Shown piece by piece: positions 35,968-44,860 of a DNA stretch of 64,000 nucleotides. This DNA comes from Allobosea thiooxidans (lineage in GTDB: Bacteria; Pseudomonadota; Alphaproteobacteria; Rhizobiales; Beijerinckiaceae). The notes below the pieces were generated by a model. The model saw nothing but the letters and a program-made list of their open reading frames with translations, made no database searches and was not told the origin of the DNA. The position numbers were made by a program, and so were the translations under genes. Positions within the stretch are counted from its first letter, which is position 1, and every line of letters starts with the position of its first letter. Where the stretch lies: NCBI RefSeq assembly GCF_900168195.1, contig NZ_FUYX01000005.1:186001-250000 (forward strand), in the 5' to 3' direction.

Positions 35968-36747
35968 CTACCGGCTTGGGCTGACGAAGCGACCGCCCGG
36001 TCTGGGCACGAGATCGACGACGAGGCTGTAATTGGTCGGGTGGAAGATGCCGTCGATGACGATGAGCGGCCTGTCGGAGCGGTCGTAATAGAGGCGCCGT
36101 GAAGCGATCAGGGCCGTGCCTGCCGGCACGCCGAGATGGGAGGCCTGCTCGGCATCGGCAACGATCGCCCCCAGCGTCTGCTGCCCGCGCTGGATTGCGA
36201 GCCCGGCCCGGCGCAGCCGTACCACGGTCTGCTGTTCGCCCGGCGGCAGTTCCGCGTCGTCGACGCGGGGCGAGACCGAGACGGGAATATGGGACGTGCC
36301 GATCATCAGAGGCTTGCCAGTCTGCAGGATGAGCGAGCGATACCGGGTCGCGGCGCCCCGGTCGGCCGGGGCGAACAGGGCGGCGATGTCGGGCGCCGGC
36401 TGGACGTCGTCGATCGCCAGCGTCCGAAAGCTCAGGCGCTCATCGGAGATCAGGATATCGTCGAGATAGCCGCGCAGCCGCACGCTCTGGCCGACCTTGA
36501 CGCGGTCGTTGACATAGGTGCCGAGCCCCTGGAGCTTCATCACGACGCCGCCGGCCGAGAGCTCCTCCATCGCCTTGCGGATGGTCGCCCGGCTGACGCC
36601 GTAGCGGGCCTGCAACTCGGTCTCCGAGGGGAGTTGCTCGCCGACCGGGAAGTCGCCGCGCTCGATCGCTCCCATGATGTCGGCCTGGATCTGCAGATGA
36701 AGCGGCACGGGCATGGCGTTTCCAGTGTTGCGAGGCCCGGCCTTCAT
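35968..36747 (-). CDS. GntR-family regulator, HutC/UTRA subfamily
   Basis: A 259-residue regulator: winged HTH (P-L-H-L-Q-I-Q-A-D-I-M, L-P-S-E-T-E-L, V-S-R-A-T-I-R-K-A-M) and C-terminal UTRA effector domain (about residues 95-250, Y-R-S-L-I-L and Y-Y-D-R-S-D-R-P-L). The ATG at 36747 overlaps the permease stop (ATGA), so the regulator is made from the ABC operon message; an internal ATG 11 codons later is an alternative. Embedded regulators of this type usually autoregulate the operon. Confidence 0.92.
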   Translation of the reverse strand: MKAGPRNTGNAMPVPLHLQIQADIMGAIERGDFPVGEQLPSETELQARYGVSRATIRKAMEELSAGGVVMKLQGLGTYVNDRVKVGQSVRLRGYLDDILISDERLSFRTLAIDDVQPAPDIAALFAPADRGAATRYRSLILQTGKPLMIGTSHIPVSVSPRVDDAELPPGEQQTVVRLRRAGLAIQRGQQTLGAIVADAEQASHLGVPAGTALIASRRLYYDRSDRPLIVIDGIFHPTNYSLVVDLVPRPGGRFVSPSR

Positions 36748-37397
36748 GCCGGCTTGAAGGATTGGCGTTTCTCGATCAGCGAAAGCAAACGCACGAAGGG
36801 CCAGAACATCACGAGATAGACCAGAGCCGCCATGAGCAGAGGCGTCGGATCATAGACGGCTCCCTGGGCGATTCGCGCGGTGCGCAGCAGTTCGGCGATC
36901 GCGACGACCGATGCAAGCGAGGTCGCCTTGGCGAGTTCGAGGACGTTGCTGAGCAGCGGCGGGCGGACCTTCTTCAGCGCCTGCGGCAGGACCACGTAAG
37001 TGAGTACCTGAAAGCCGTTGAGGCCGGTCGCCTGCGCAGCTTCGTACTGGCCCTTTGGCACCGCCGCGAGCCCGGCCCGGACGATCTCGGCGAAATAGGC
37101 AGAGCCGTTCAGCGTCATCGCCAGGACGAAGGCCGGTATCTCCGGCAGGCGCAGGCCCAGGAAGGGCAGGGCGTAGAACACGAAGATGATCAGGACGAGC
37201 GGCGGGAAGGCGCGGAAGAAATCGATGTAGAGATAGGCGATGATCCGCGCTGGCCGCGACTTCGAATTCGCGACGATGGCGACCAGCGTGCCCACGCCGA
37301 AGGCCAGCGGCACGATCAGGATGGCGAGCAGCAGCGTGACCTTCAGCCCCGAGAGCAGGTAGGGAATGGTCAGCGCGACGGTGTCGGGATGAAACAT
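36744..37397 (-). CDS. polar amino acid ABC permease (HisM/GlnP type)
   Basis: A 217-residue inner membrane protein with about five helices and the PAAT-family EAA loop Y-E-A-A-Q-A-T-G-L-N-G-F-Q near residue 135. It starts M-F-H-P-D at ATG 37397, 5 nt after the sister permease; the much longer open frame upstream belongs to another frame of the sister gene. The stop overlaps the GntR start. Confidence 0.93.
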   Translation of the reverse strand: MFHPDTVALTIPYLLSGLKVTLLLAILIVPLAFGVGTLVAIVANSKSRPARIIAYLYIDFFRAFPPLVLIIFVFYALPFLGLRLPEIPAFVLAMTLNGSAYFAEIVRAGLAAVPKGQYEAAQATGLNGFQVLTYVVLPQALKKVRPPLLSNVLELAKATSLASVVAIAELLRTARIAQGAVYDPTPLLMAALVYLVMFWPFVRLLSLIEKRQSFKPA

Positions 37398-37402
37398 GGC
37401 GC

Positions 37403-38074
37403 CTACCTCTTCACCGCGTAGCGGCTCTCGATGTGCCGGCTGAGCACGACCAGCGGCGCGAACACGGCCAGGTAGAACAGGGCCGCGACGGTGAGCGGCG
37501 TCGGGTTGGCATAGAGCGCCTGCTGGCTCGACGCCTGGTTCAGCAGTTCCGAGACCGAGACGACGGAGGCGAGGGCCGTGTTCTTGGTGATGCTGATCGT
37601 CTTGTTGGTCAGCGGCGGGATGACCATCTGCACGGCCTGGTAGAGCACGATGTAGAACAGCGTCTGGGTGAAGGTCAGGCCCGTCGAGAGGCCGCCCTCC
37701 CACTGCCCCTTCGGGACCGAGGTGATGCCGGCCCAGAAGATCTCCTCGGAGAAGGCCGCGAGCACGAGGCCGAGCGTCAGCACCGTCGCCCAATAGGCGT
37801 CGATCCGGATCTCGTATTCCGGCAGCACGAAATAGATGCAGATCAGGATCACGAGCGCCGGCAGCGAGCGCAGGATGTCGACGAAGGCGACGATCAGCAG
37901 GTTCAGCGGCATGATGCCATAGGCGCGTGCGCAGGCGAGCGCGAGCCCGAGCGCCAGCCCGAACAGGATCGTCAGGACGGAAAGCTGCAACGTGACGAGG
38001 AAGCCTTCGAACAGGAAGGGCAGTACGGCGGCTGCGATGGTGCCGTCGAAGAAGAACTTGCCGATCTCGTCCAC
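37403..38074 (-). CDS. polar amino acid ABC permease (HisQ type)
   Basis: A 223-residue inner membrane protein with five helices. Contains L-R-S-L-P-A-L-V-I-L and the EAA-like loop W-E-G-G-L-S-T-G-L-T-F-T-Q. GGAGG lies 7 nt before a GTG at 38074, which I take as the start; a TTG at 38080 overlaps the ATPase stop but sits too close to the same Shine-Dalgarno. Second half of the permease heterodimer with the next gene. Confidence 0.92.
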   Translation of the reverse strand: MDEIGKFFFDGTIAAAVLPFLFEGFLVTLQLSVLTILFGLALGLALACARAYGIMPLNLLIVAFVDILRSLPALVILICIYFVLPEYEIRIDAYWATVLTLGLVLAAFSEEIFWAGITSVPKGQWEGGLSTGLTFTQTLFYIVLYQAVQMVIPPLTNKTISITKNTALASVVSVSELLNQASSQQALYANPTPLTVAALFYLAVFAPLVVLSRHIESRYAVKR

Positions 38075-38076
38075 GC

Positions 38077-38838
38077 TCAAGCCTCCTTGCCGCGATAATT
38101 GCGCAGGAAGCTGCTGAGGCGCGGATTGACCGAATAGCGGAAGATCTCGTCCGGCGTGCCCTGCTCGACCACCACGCCCTCGTCCATGAAGATCACCCGG
38201 TCGGCGGCCTGGCGGGCGAAGGCCATCTCATGGGTCACGACCACCATGGTCTGCCCCTTAGCCTTCATCTCCTGCATGACCGCGAGAACCTCGCCGACGA
38301 GCTCGGGGTCGAGCGCCGAGGTCGGCTCGTCGAAGAGATAGAGTTTTGGCGTCATCGCCATGGAGCGCGCGATGGCGACGCGCTGCTGCTGGCCGCCGGA
38401 AAGCTCCGCGGGAAAGGCCTTGGCCTTGTGGCGCAGGCCGACCTGCTCGAGCGCCGCCAGCGCCCGCTCCGAGGCTTCCGCCGCCGGCAGCTTGCGCACC
38501 TTGGACAGGGCGAGGCTGACATTCCGCTCGGCCGTGAAATGCGGGTAGAGGTTGAAGGCTTGGAAGACCATGCCGATATCGCGCCGGATCGTGCTCAGAT
38601 TGACGCGTTTTCCGGTGATCTCGACATCGTCCAGGTGGATGGAGCCGGCTTGCGGCTCCTCCAGTCGGTTAATGCAGCGCAGCAGCGTCGACTTGCCGGA
38701 GCCCGACGGGCCGATGATCGCGACCAATTCACCGGCGGCGACATCGAGGTCGATGCCCTTGAGGATCGGGACGACGCCGAAGCTCTTCTCGATCCCCCGC
38801 ATCCTCAGCAGGGCCTGGGCAGGCGCGTTTGCAGCCAT
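38077..38838 (-). CDS. polar amino acid ABC ATP-binding protein (GlnQ/HisP type)
   Basis: A 253-residue ATPase: Walker [11 protein letters not shown]-loop F-Q-A-F-N-L-Y-P-H, signature [10 protein letters not shown], Walker [13 protein letters not shown]-loop V-T-H-E-M. The ATG shares one base with the stop of the binding-protein gene (TGATG). The [15 protein letters not shown]-terminus is typical of PAAT ATPases. Confidence 0.94.
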   Translation of the reverse strand: MAANAPAQALLRMRGIEKSFGVVPILKGIDLDVAAGELVAIIGPSGSGKSTLLRCINRLEEPQAGSIHLDDVEITGKRVNLSTIRRDIGMVFQAFNLYPHFTAERNVSLALSKVRKLPAAEASERALAALEQVGLRHKAKAFPAELSGGQQQRVAIARSMAMTPKLYLFDEPTSALDPELVGEVLAVMQEMKAKGQTMVVVTHEMAFARQAADRVIFMDEGVVVEQGTPDEIFRYSVNPRLSSFLRNYRGKEA

Positions 38839-39704
38839 CACTTGCAATCCGGCTTGTGATAGCTGCGCTCGTAGCCTTCAAGCCCGATCGGGCCATAGCC
38901 AGCGAAGACCTTCATGCTGGAATCGGCGGGGTCGGGCTGCTCGCCGAACCATTTTTCGTGCAACCCCTGCAGCGAACCGTCGAGCTTCATGCATTCCAGA
39001 GCGTTCTCGACCTGGTTGCGCAGTTCCTTGGCGTCCTTCCGGAAGCCATAGCCGAGGTCGTAGTTCACGAAAATCCGGTGAACGACCTTGAGACGGCGGT
39101 TCTTCGAGGCTGCGTACTGGCCGACATTGAGATTGACCACATCGGCATCGGCCCGCTTGGCGATCACGGCCTGCAGCGCATCGCTGTCCTTGTCGTAGCG
39201 CTGGACCTTGTAGCCGTACTTGGCCTCGTTCTCCGTGGCCCAGGTATCGGTGAAGCTGCCGCTATTGGTCGCGAGCACCTTGCCGCGCAGATCCTCCGGC
39301 TTGGTGATGCTGTCGTCTTCGGAGCGCGTGACCAGGCCGATGCCGCCGGTCATATAGCCCTCGGTGAACAGAAGCTGCGCGGCTCGCTCCTTGTTCATCG
39401 ACATCGGGGCGACGATCATATCGTAACGGCCGGCGAAGAGGCCCGCGAAGATCGCGGAGAAATTGACGTCGACGACTTCGACGCCGGTGCGGCCGATGCG
39501 CCGCGCGATCTCCTTCGCGACCTCGATCGAGAAGCCTTCGATCTCGCCGGAGGGCTGACGCATCGCCCACGGAGCATAGCCGATATCGGCAGCGATCTTC
39601 AGCGGCTCCGCAGCCGCGCCGGACAGGCTTGCGACCAGGAGGCAGGCGGCGCCGGCCGCGAAACTGATCTTCCTTCGTAGTAGGCCAGTGAAGTTTAGAG
39701 TCAT
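38838..39704 (-). CDS. polar amino acid ABC substrate-binding protein
   Basis: A 288-residue SBP_bac_3 protein. Signal peptide about residues 1-32 (R-R-K-I-S-F-A-A then cleavage after G-A-A-A). The mature part has [21 protein letters not shown], and [10 protein letters not shown], the amino acid/opine-binding lobe pattern. First gene of the operon, with GAGGGGAAC before the ATG. Divergent from the opine-dehydrogenase-like gene across 103 bp. Confidence 0.92.
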   Translation of the reverse strand: MTLNFTGLLRRKISFAAGAACLLVASLSGAAAEPLKIAADIGYAPWAMRQPSGEIEGFSIEVAKEIARRIGRTGVEVVDVNFSAIFAGLFAGRYDMIVAPMSMNKERAAQLLFTEGYMTGGIGLVTRSEDDSITKPEDLRGKVLATNSGSFTDTWATENEAKYGYKVQRYDKDSDALQAVIAKRADADVVNLNVGQYAASKNRRLKVVHRIFVNYDLGYGFRKDAKELRNQVENALECMKLDGSLQGLHEKWFGEQPDPADSSMKVFAGYGPIGLEGYERSYHKPDCK

Positions 39705-39807
39705 TGCAGTTCCCCTCGTTTGATTGACATTATTTTCACGAACATTAAACGTACGGACGACCGGATGACAACATGATCATGCGCAACGCGCAAGGGGGAG
39801 GCAGGGC

Positions 39808-40890
39808 ATGACGGCTTTGAACTACGCATTGATCGGGTTTGGCGGGGCAGGTGCGGGCTTTGCCGTTGCCGCCGCGGCGCGGGGCGCGCGCATCTGCGGC
39901 TGGTATGACTGCGATGATGCGGTGCGTTCATCGACCGATGTGGCCGGGGGGCTTTCCTTCGAGGGGCTGGGTGGCCAGGGAGCGGTTGCGCTGCCGAAAA
40001 GTGCGGTGGATGGCGCAGCGGCCGTCGCTGGAGCGGATATCGTCGTCGTCTCGACCACGGCTGACCGGCATGCGGCCGTGGCGCGCGAGATCGCGCCCGG
40101 CCTCGCATCCGGCCAGATGGTCGTGCTCCATTGCGGCTATGTCGGCGGTTCCAAGGTCTTCGCCGACGCGCTGGCCTCAGTCGGGGGGCCTCAAGGCGTC
40201 GCGGTCTTCGAACTCAACAACACACTGCACCTGGCCGGGAAGCTCAATCCCTCGACCGTCGTGATCAAGGGGCAGAAGCGCTGGCTCGAACTCGCCGGCC
40301 TGCCTGAAGCGAAGGAAAACCCGCACTACGCCGCCTTCCTCGAGCAGTTCCCGGAATTCACTTACTCCGCGAATGTTCTCGAAAGCGGCCTGAACAATCC
40401 GAACTGCATCGGCCATGTGCCCGCCTATATCGGCGGGGCGATAACGCTGGACCGCGACATGGGCGATCTGACGACCGGTATCCTGCATTTCGACGAGGCG
40501 CGCATGGGCCGGGTCAACGTGATCGCCGCCGCGTTGGAGCAGGAGCGGGATCGGGTGATGCGGGCGGCCGGATTGACGCCAATGCCGACGGCAGAGTTCT
40601 CGCGGAGATGCTATCCGGCAGGCACGCGCCTGTTCGGCGCCATTCCCCGCTTCGGGCCTAAGCTGCAGAAGCGCTTCCTGCATGAGGACGTGCCGTGCTC
40701 GCTCGTGCCGCTGGAAGCTCTCGGCCGGCAGGTCGGGGCGGCCACTCCCCTGACTGCCGCCCTTATCGCGATTGCGAACACCCTGGAGGCTGTCGATTTT
40801 CGGGCGATCGGCCGGAACGAGCAGGTTCTGCCGGCGAATTGGATGCGCTCCTATGGCGCCGCGGCCCACCAACAGAAAGCGGCCGTTTGA
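39808..40890 (+). CDS. NAD/NADP octopine/nopaline dehydrogenase-family protein
   Basis: A 360-residue dehydrogenase. N-terminal Rossmann domain with I-G-F-G-G-A-G-A-G (residues 8-16). The C-terminal opine-dehydrogenase domain contains the conserved N-N-P-N-C-I-G-H-V-P with the catalytic-type His (about residue 204) and F-L-H-E-D-V-P-C-S-L-V-P-L. Opine dehydrogenases reductively couple an amino acid and a keto acid, or run in reverse. GGGGGAGG lies 11 nt before the ATG. Divergence from an amino-acid-type ABC operon supports opine-like substrate use. Confidence 0.85.
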   Translation: MTALNYALIGFGGAGAGFAVAAAARGARICGWYDCDDAVRSSTDVAGGLSFEGLGGQGAVALPKSAVDGAAAVAGADIVVVSTTADRHAAVAREIAPGLASGQMVVLHCGYVGGSKVFADALASVGGPQGVAVFELNNTLHLAGKLNPSTVVIKGQKRWLELAGLPEAKENPHYAAFLEQFPEFTYSANVLESGLNNPNCIGHVPAYIGGAITLDRDMGDLTTGILHFDEARMGRVNVIAAALEQERDRVMRAAGLTPMPTAEFSRRCYPAGTRLFGAIPRFGPKLQKRFLHEDVPCSLVPLEALGRQVGAATPLTAALIAIANTLEAVDFRAIGRNEQVLPANWMRSYGAAAHQQKAAV

Positions 40891-40908
40891 AAGAGGATCT
40901 GGTTTGGA

Positions 40909-40929
40909 GCGAGCCTTGAGAAGGCTCGC
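40909..40929 (+). terminator. stem-loop after the opine-dehydrogenase-like gene
   Basis: gcgagcctt pairs perfectly with aaggctcgc around a GAG loop, 19 nt after the stop codon. No T-tract follows, so this is a terminator candidate by position only. No gene was recognised in 40930-41137. Confidence 0.5.
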
Positions 40930-41137
40930 GCCCTCGCCGCCTCGATCGCGCATTGCGGCTGCGCAGCAGAAGGCTCACGAAGACATTGCGATCATCGTCG
41001 AGCGCGGCCTGTAGGCCTAGCTCGCAGCCATTGTCGAAGCGACCATCGTCACGGAGGATCGAACCCGCATCTCTGGGGCCACCGATAACCTTGAGGCTAC
41101 CGCTAACGGGCGACTCAGGCCGAAGAAGGTTCGGGAA

Positions 41138-41222
41138 TGGTGCCCCTGGCCGGGATCGAACCAGCACTCCTTGCGGAACTCGATTTTGAGTCGAGCGCGT
41201 CTACCAATTCCGCCACAGGGGC
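41138..41222 (-). tRNA. tRNA-Leu(CAA)
   Basis: An 85-nt tRNA read on the minus strand. Acceptor stem GCCCCTG/CAGGGGC with encoded CCA at 41138-41140; D-arm with TGGTAGACG; anticodon stem CTCGA/TCGAG with loop CTCAAAA, hence anticodon CAA; long variable arm typical of type II tRNA-Leu; T-arm GGTTCGATCCC. It decodes UUG. A consensus-like sigma70 promoter lies immediately upstream. Confidence 0.96.
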
Positions 41223-41238
41223 CCATGCAGGCGGGCGG

Positions 41239-41266
41239 ACTATAGCGATCGGCCGATGCCGGTCAA
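41239..41266 (-). promoter_or_regulatory. sigma70-type promoter of tRNA-Leu
   Basis: On the minus strand TTGACC (41266-41261), a 16-bp spacer and TATAGT (41244-41239), placing transcription start about 10 nt before the tRNA 5' end. It is one of the clearest housekeeping promoters in the window. Confidence 0.75.
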
Positions 41267-41432
41267 TCGGCGCAAGGGCGCTTCCGGCGGGTTTTGGCAG
41301 CCCTGTGACGTCCTTGCTGCCGGAGGAGCCCGGCAGGGCGAAGCTCGCCGCTGGTCGGGGCATCGCGGCGGCAGGGAAAGCCGCTCTCCGAAGCCGTTGC
41401 GCGCCCGGCCGCCGCATGCTCTAGAGCGCGCG

Positions 41433-42044
41433 ATGTTGAAGCGCCTCTATGCATGGACGATGTCGCTCGCCGCCAAGCCGCGGGCGGAGCTCTGGCTGGC
41501 GATCGTCGCCTTCGTCGAGAGCTCCTTCTTCCTGATCCCGGCCGACGTGCTGTTCGTGCCGATGGCACTGGCCCGGCCGCAGCGGGCCTATCGGCTCGCC
41601 TTCATCGCCACGCTGTTCTCGGTGCTCGGCGGAATCGCCGGCTATGCGCTGGGCTACTACGCCTTCGAGGCGCTGGCGAAGCCGGTCCTGGCCTTCTACG
41701 GCAAGCTCGGCGCCTTCGAGACGCTGAGGGCCTGCGCCGGCCCCGACACCACGCTGATCCTGCTGACGACCTCGGGCCTCGCGCATCTGCCGCCGATCAA
41801 GGTGGTGACGATCCTGGCCGGCGCCGTCCATATCGGGCTCCTGTTCTTCGTCATCTCCTGCGTGCTGGCGCGCGGGGCGCGCTTCTTCGCGCTGGCATTG
41901 CTGCTGCGCCGCTACGGCAACACGATCCGGCACTTCATCGAACGTCGCCTGAAAGTGATCGCCATCCTGGGCGCCGGCCTGCTGATTGTGCTTTATTTCG
42001 GCCTCAAGCTCGTCGCAGGGTCGGGCCAGCTCCTGTCCTGCTGA
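41433..42044 (+). CDS. YqaA-like VTT/SNARE-associated membrane protein
   Basis: A 203-residue protein with four or five helices. E-L-W-L-A-I-V-A-F-V-E-S-S-F-F-L-I-P-A-D-V-L and the later G-G-I-A-G-Y-A-L-G-Y-Y mark the DedA/VTT-type re-entrant region of the small YqaA branch; E(S/R) and F-x-x-P residues are kept. DedA relatives are implicated in lipid-carrier flipping and membrane homeostasis. ATG 41433 is used. The DsbB gene starts 9 nt after the stop. Confidence 0.85.
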   Translation: MLKRLYAWTMSLAAKPRAELWLAIVAFVESSFFLIPADVLFVPMALARPQRAYRLAFIATLFSVLGGIAGYALGYYAFEALAKPVLAFYGKLGAFETLRACAGPDTTLILLTTSGLAHLPPIKVVTILAGAVHIGLLFFVISCVLARGARFFALALLLRRYGNTIRHFIERRLKVIAILGAGLLIVLYFGLKLVAGSGQLLSC

Positions 42045-42052
42045 GCCTTGCC

Positions 42053-42586
42053 ATGACCGCTTCTCCCGCCATCTCCTCCCACGCCTCGAACCGGCTGCTC
42101 TCGCCGCCAAGGCTGATCGCGCTGATCGGATTCGCGAGCTTCGCGCTGGTCGCGGGCGCCTGGTTCTTCGAGCTCGTCATCCATCTGCGACCCTGCAAGC
42201 TCTGCCTGGAGCAGCGCGTGCCGCATTACGCCGCCATCGGCCTGGCGCTGGCGGCGCTGGTGCTGGCGCGCTCGCCGCAGCTGCAACGGCTCGTCCTGCT
42301 CGGGCTGGCGGGCCTGATGGCCTGGAGCACGGGGCTCGGCATCTATCATGCCGGCGTCGAATGGGGCTGGTTCATCGGCCCGAACGATTGCGGCGGTGCG
42401 GCAGAGCCTGCGGCAGCCGGCATGCAGGACTTCATGAAGCAGTTGCAGACCACGCGCATCGTCGCCTGCTCGGAAGCAGCATGGCGCTTCCTCGGCCTGT
42501 CGCTGGCCGGCTGGAACGCGCTGGCCTCGGCCGGTCTGTTCCTGCTCGCGCTGTTGGGCCTGCTGCAGCGGCCCGGGCGGGCCTGA
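42053..42586 (+). CDS. dsbB: disulfide bond formation protein B
   Basis: A 177-residue quinone-linked thiol oxidase of the inner membrane. Four helices; first periplasmic Cys pair C-K-L-C-L-E-Q-R (about residues 46-53, with the quinone-binding Arg), second pair formed by C in N-D-C-G-G and C in I-V-A-C-S about 30 residues apart. It re-oxidises DsbA. The order VTT-like protein then DsbB within one transcription unit recurs in Rhizobiales. No dsbA is nearby. Confidence 0.92.
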   Translation: MTASPAISSHASNRLLSPPRLIALIGFASFALVAGAWFFELVIHLRPCKLCLEQRVPHYAAIGLALAALVLARSPQLQRLVLLGLAGLMAWSTGLGIYHAGVEWGWFIGPNDCGGAAEPAAAGMQDFMKQLQTTRIVACSEAAWRFLGLSLAGWNALASAGLFLLALLGLLQRPGRA

Positions 42587-42589
42587 GCC

Positions 42590-43162
42590 TCACGGCTCCA
42601 GCTCGGAATCCCAGTAGAGATAGTCGAGCCAGCTCTCGTGCAGATAGTTGGGCGGGAAGAGCTTGCCGTTGCGGTGGAGGTCGTTGATCGTCGGCGCGAA
42701 AGGCTTCTGCGCCGGGAACATCTCGACGGTCGCCGGCATCTTGTCGCCCTTGCGCAGATTGCAGGGGGAGCAGGCGGCGACGACGTTCTCCCAGGTGGTC
42801 AGCCCGCCCTTCGAGCGCGGGACGACATGGTCGAAGGTCAGTTCCTCGCGCTCGCCGCAATACTGACAGGCGAAGCGGTCGCGCAGGAAGACGTTGAAGC
42901 GGGTGAAGGCCGGCGTCCGCGAGGGCTTGATGTAGCTCTTCAGCGAGACCACCGAGGGCAGCCGCATGTCGAAGCTGGGGCTGCGCACCACGGTGTCGTA
43001 TTCGGAGACGATGTTGACGCGGTCCATGAAGACCGCCTTGATCGCGTCCTGCCAACTCCAAAGAGACAAAGGATAGTAACTGAGCGGCCGAAAATCGGCG
43101 TTCAGGACGAGGGCCGGGCAGCCGTCCGGCGACGCCATCGGATGCATCACATGCGCCGTCAA
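42590..43162 (-). CDS. HNH endonuclease
   Basis: A 190-residue protein. The N-terminal half has the conserved A-D-F-R-P-L-S-Y-Y-P-L-S-L-W-S-W-Q-D-A-I-K-A-V-F tract; the HNH module (about residues 95-150) has C-Q-Y-C-G, D-H-V-V-P-R-S-K-G-G, W-E-N-V-V-A and C-x-x-C-N. It is a widely conserved housekeeping HNH protein of Alphaproteobacteria, not tied to a mobile element here. TTG 43162 is preceded by GGAGG at 10 nt; ATG 43147 (M-H-P-M) is the alternative. Convergent with dsbB, 3 bp between stops. Confidence 0.88.
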   Translation of the reverse strand: MTAHVMHPMASPDGCPALVLNADFRPLSYYPLSLWSWQDAIKAVFMDRVNIVSEYDTVVRSPSFDMRLPSVVSLKSYIKPSRTPAFTRFNVFLRDRFACQYCGEREELTFDHVVPRSKGGLTTWENVVAACSPCNLRKGDKMPATVEMFPAQKPFAPTINDLHRNGKLFPPNYLHESWLDYLYWDSELEP

Positions 43163-43363
43163 ACCCGTCGCACCTCCGCTTCGTCTAGCGGGACGAATCC
43201 CGCGTAACGATCAATGTAAGCGCGATACGACAGGAATGTGAAGGAACTTATTGCGGCTGCGATAGAGAGCTTTTCATCCCGGCAGGGCACAGGATCGCCC
43301 GAGTCAGGCATTAGTCCAAAGCGCAGGATCCCATCGCGATTCGCGATGCAGCGGAGGACGCCC

Positions 43364-43870
43364 GTGAAAGCCTGGTTTGCCGTTATCCTTGTTCCGATTG
43401 CCTTTTCCGCTCCGGCTTCCGCTGCCGAGATCCGGGTCGAGGGCGCGGGGATGTCCCGCGATTTCGCCTGCGAGGACGGGCAGGATGTCATGATCGCCGG
43501 CGCCGAACACAAGGTCGTGCTGACCGGCCGATGCGGCGCGGTGAGCGTTCACGGGGCCGGCCACAGCCTCTCCTTCGAAGCGGCGAAGGCGCTTGCGGTG
43601 AGCGGCATCTCGAACACCGTGGAAGGCGGCTCGGCCGGGAGCCTTGTCGTCGAATCCGTGAAGAATCGGGTCAAGGCGACGGTGACGGGAGCCGAGACCG
43701 GCAAGATCGACGTCTCGGGCGCCGAACACAGGCTGGAGCTGACGCTCGCCGGTCCGGCTCAGATCGAGGTGCAGGGCGCCAAGAACGTCGTGGAATGGCG
43801 GGCGGAGGAAGGCGTCAAGGCGCCATCGGTCTCGGCTTCCGGCATCGACAACAAGGTCAGCCGCCGCTGA
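43364..43870 (+). CDS. exported DUF3060 protein
   Basis: A 168-residue protein with a signal peptide (V-K-A-W-F-A-V-I-L-V then cleavage after A-S-A). The mature region is a regular beta-helix-like series of G-A-E-H/N-x-V repeats (G-A-E-H-K-V, G-A-G-H-S-L, S-G-A-E-H-R-L, G-A-K-N-V-V, I-D-N-K-V), matching DUF3060. The GTG at 43364 has GGAGG 6 nt upstream and is preferred over ATG 43346. Role unknown, probably an envelope protein. Confidence 0.78.
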   Translation: MKAWFAVILVPIAFSAPASAAEIRVEGAGMSRDFACEDGQDVMIAGAEHKVVLTGRCGAVSVHGAGHSLSFEAAKALAVSGISNTVEGGSAGSLVVESVKNRVKATVTGAETGKIDVSGAEHRLELTLAGPAQIEVQGAKNVVEWRAEEGVKAPSVSASGIDNKVSRR

Positions 43871-43891
43871 TGCGGCGGCTGTATTCGGGAA

Positions 43892-44776
43892 TCAGCGGGT
43901 GGGGACGGGCTTCTCGCCGCGATAATCGTAGAAGCCGCGCTTGGTCTTGCGGCCGAGCCAGCCGGCCTCGACATATTTCACCAGCAGCGGGCAGGGCCGA
44001 TACTTGGAGTCGGCCAGCCCGTCATGGAGCACCTGCATCACCGAGAGGCAGGTATCGAGGCCGATGAAGTCGGCGAGCTGAAGCGGGCCCATCGGGTGAT
44101 TGGCGCCGAGCCGCATCGCGGTGTCGATCGCATCGACCGAGCCGACGCCCTCATAGAGCGTGTAGACCGCCTCGTTGATCATCGGCAGCAGGATGCGGTT
44201 GACGATGAAGGCCGGGAAATCCTCGGAGACCGAAACGGTCTTGTGCAGGCTGCCGACGAGTTGCTTGGCACGCTCGAAGGTGCCGTCATCGGTGGCGATG
44301 CCGCGGATCAGCTCGACGAGCTGCATCAACGGCACGGGATTCATGAAATGGATGCCGATGAAGTGCTCGGGGCGATCGGTCGCGGCCGCGAGCCGGGTGA
44401 TTGAGATCGAAGAGGTGTTGGAAGCCAGGATCGCGTCCGGCTTCAGATGCGGGCAGACCGCCGTGAAGATCTTGCGCTTGACCTCCTCGTTCTCGGTCGC
44501 TGCCTCGATGACGAGGTCGCAGTCGCCGAGATCGGCAAGGCCGAGGGCGGGGGCGATCCGGCCGACGGCGGCGCGGCGCTCCTCGTCGGCGAGGGCGCCC
44601 TTCGAGACCTGGCGGGCCATGTTGCCGTCGATCGTGGCAAGCGCCGCCTTGATCCGGTCCTCGGCGACGTCGTGCAGCTTGATGTCGAAGCCGGCGACGG
44701 CCGCGACATGGGCGATGCCATTGCCCATCTGGCCTGCCCCGATGATGCCGATCGTCTTGATCGCATGGTCCGACAT
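43892..44776 (-). CDS. 3-hydroxybutyryl-CoA dehydrogenase
   Basis: A 294-residue enzyme: N-terminal NAD domain G-I-I-G-A-G-Q-M-G-N-G-I-A (residues 10-22), catalytic region with H-F-M-N-P-V-P-L-M and the paired Glu, and C-terminal 3HCDH domain with G-A-N-H-P-M-G-P-L-Q-L-A-D-F-I-G-L-D. It oxidises (S)-3-hydroxybutyryl-CoA to acetoacetyl-CoA in butyrate/PHB-type metabolism. It ends a cluster with etfA and etfB, a frequent alphaproteobacterial order. Confidence 0.95.
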   Translation of the reverse strand: MSDHAIKTIGIIGAGQMGNGIAHVAAVAGFDIKLHDVAEDRIKAALATIDGNMARQVSKGALADEERRAAVGRIAPALGLADLGDCDLVIEAATENEEVKRKIFTAVCPHLKPDAILASNTSSISITRLAAATDRPEHFIGIHFMNPVPLMQLVELIRGIATDDGTFERAKQLVGSLHKTVSVSEDFPAFIVNRILLPMINEAVYTLYEGVGSVDAIDTAMRLGANHPMGPLQLADFIGLDTCLSVMQVLHDGLADSKYRPCPLLVKYVEAGWLGRKTKRGFYDYRGEKPVPTR

Positions 44777-44860
44777 GGTCTGTTCCTGGATACTCTTCTC
44801 ATGCTCCCGCAGGAGCGGAACGGGCCGCCCTGAGGCGACCCGGGAATGGTGGTTCGAGCC

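Noticed and set aside
37398..37793. Longer start for the HisM-type permease
   Set aside because: The extension is an out-of-frame reading of the sister permease; M-F-H-P-D at 37397 is the usual start.
42590..43162. HNH endonuclease as a sign of a mobile element or homing intron
   Set aside because: It is a broadly conserved single-copy chromosomal type, with no intron, inverted repeats or phage genes around it.
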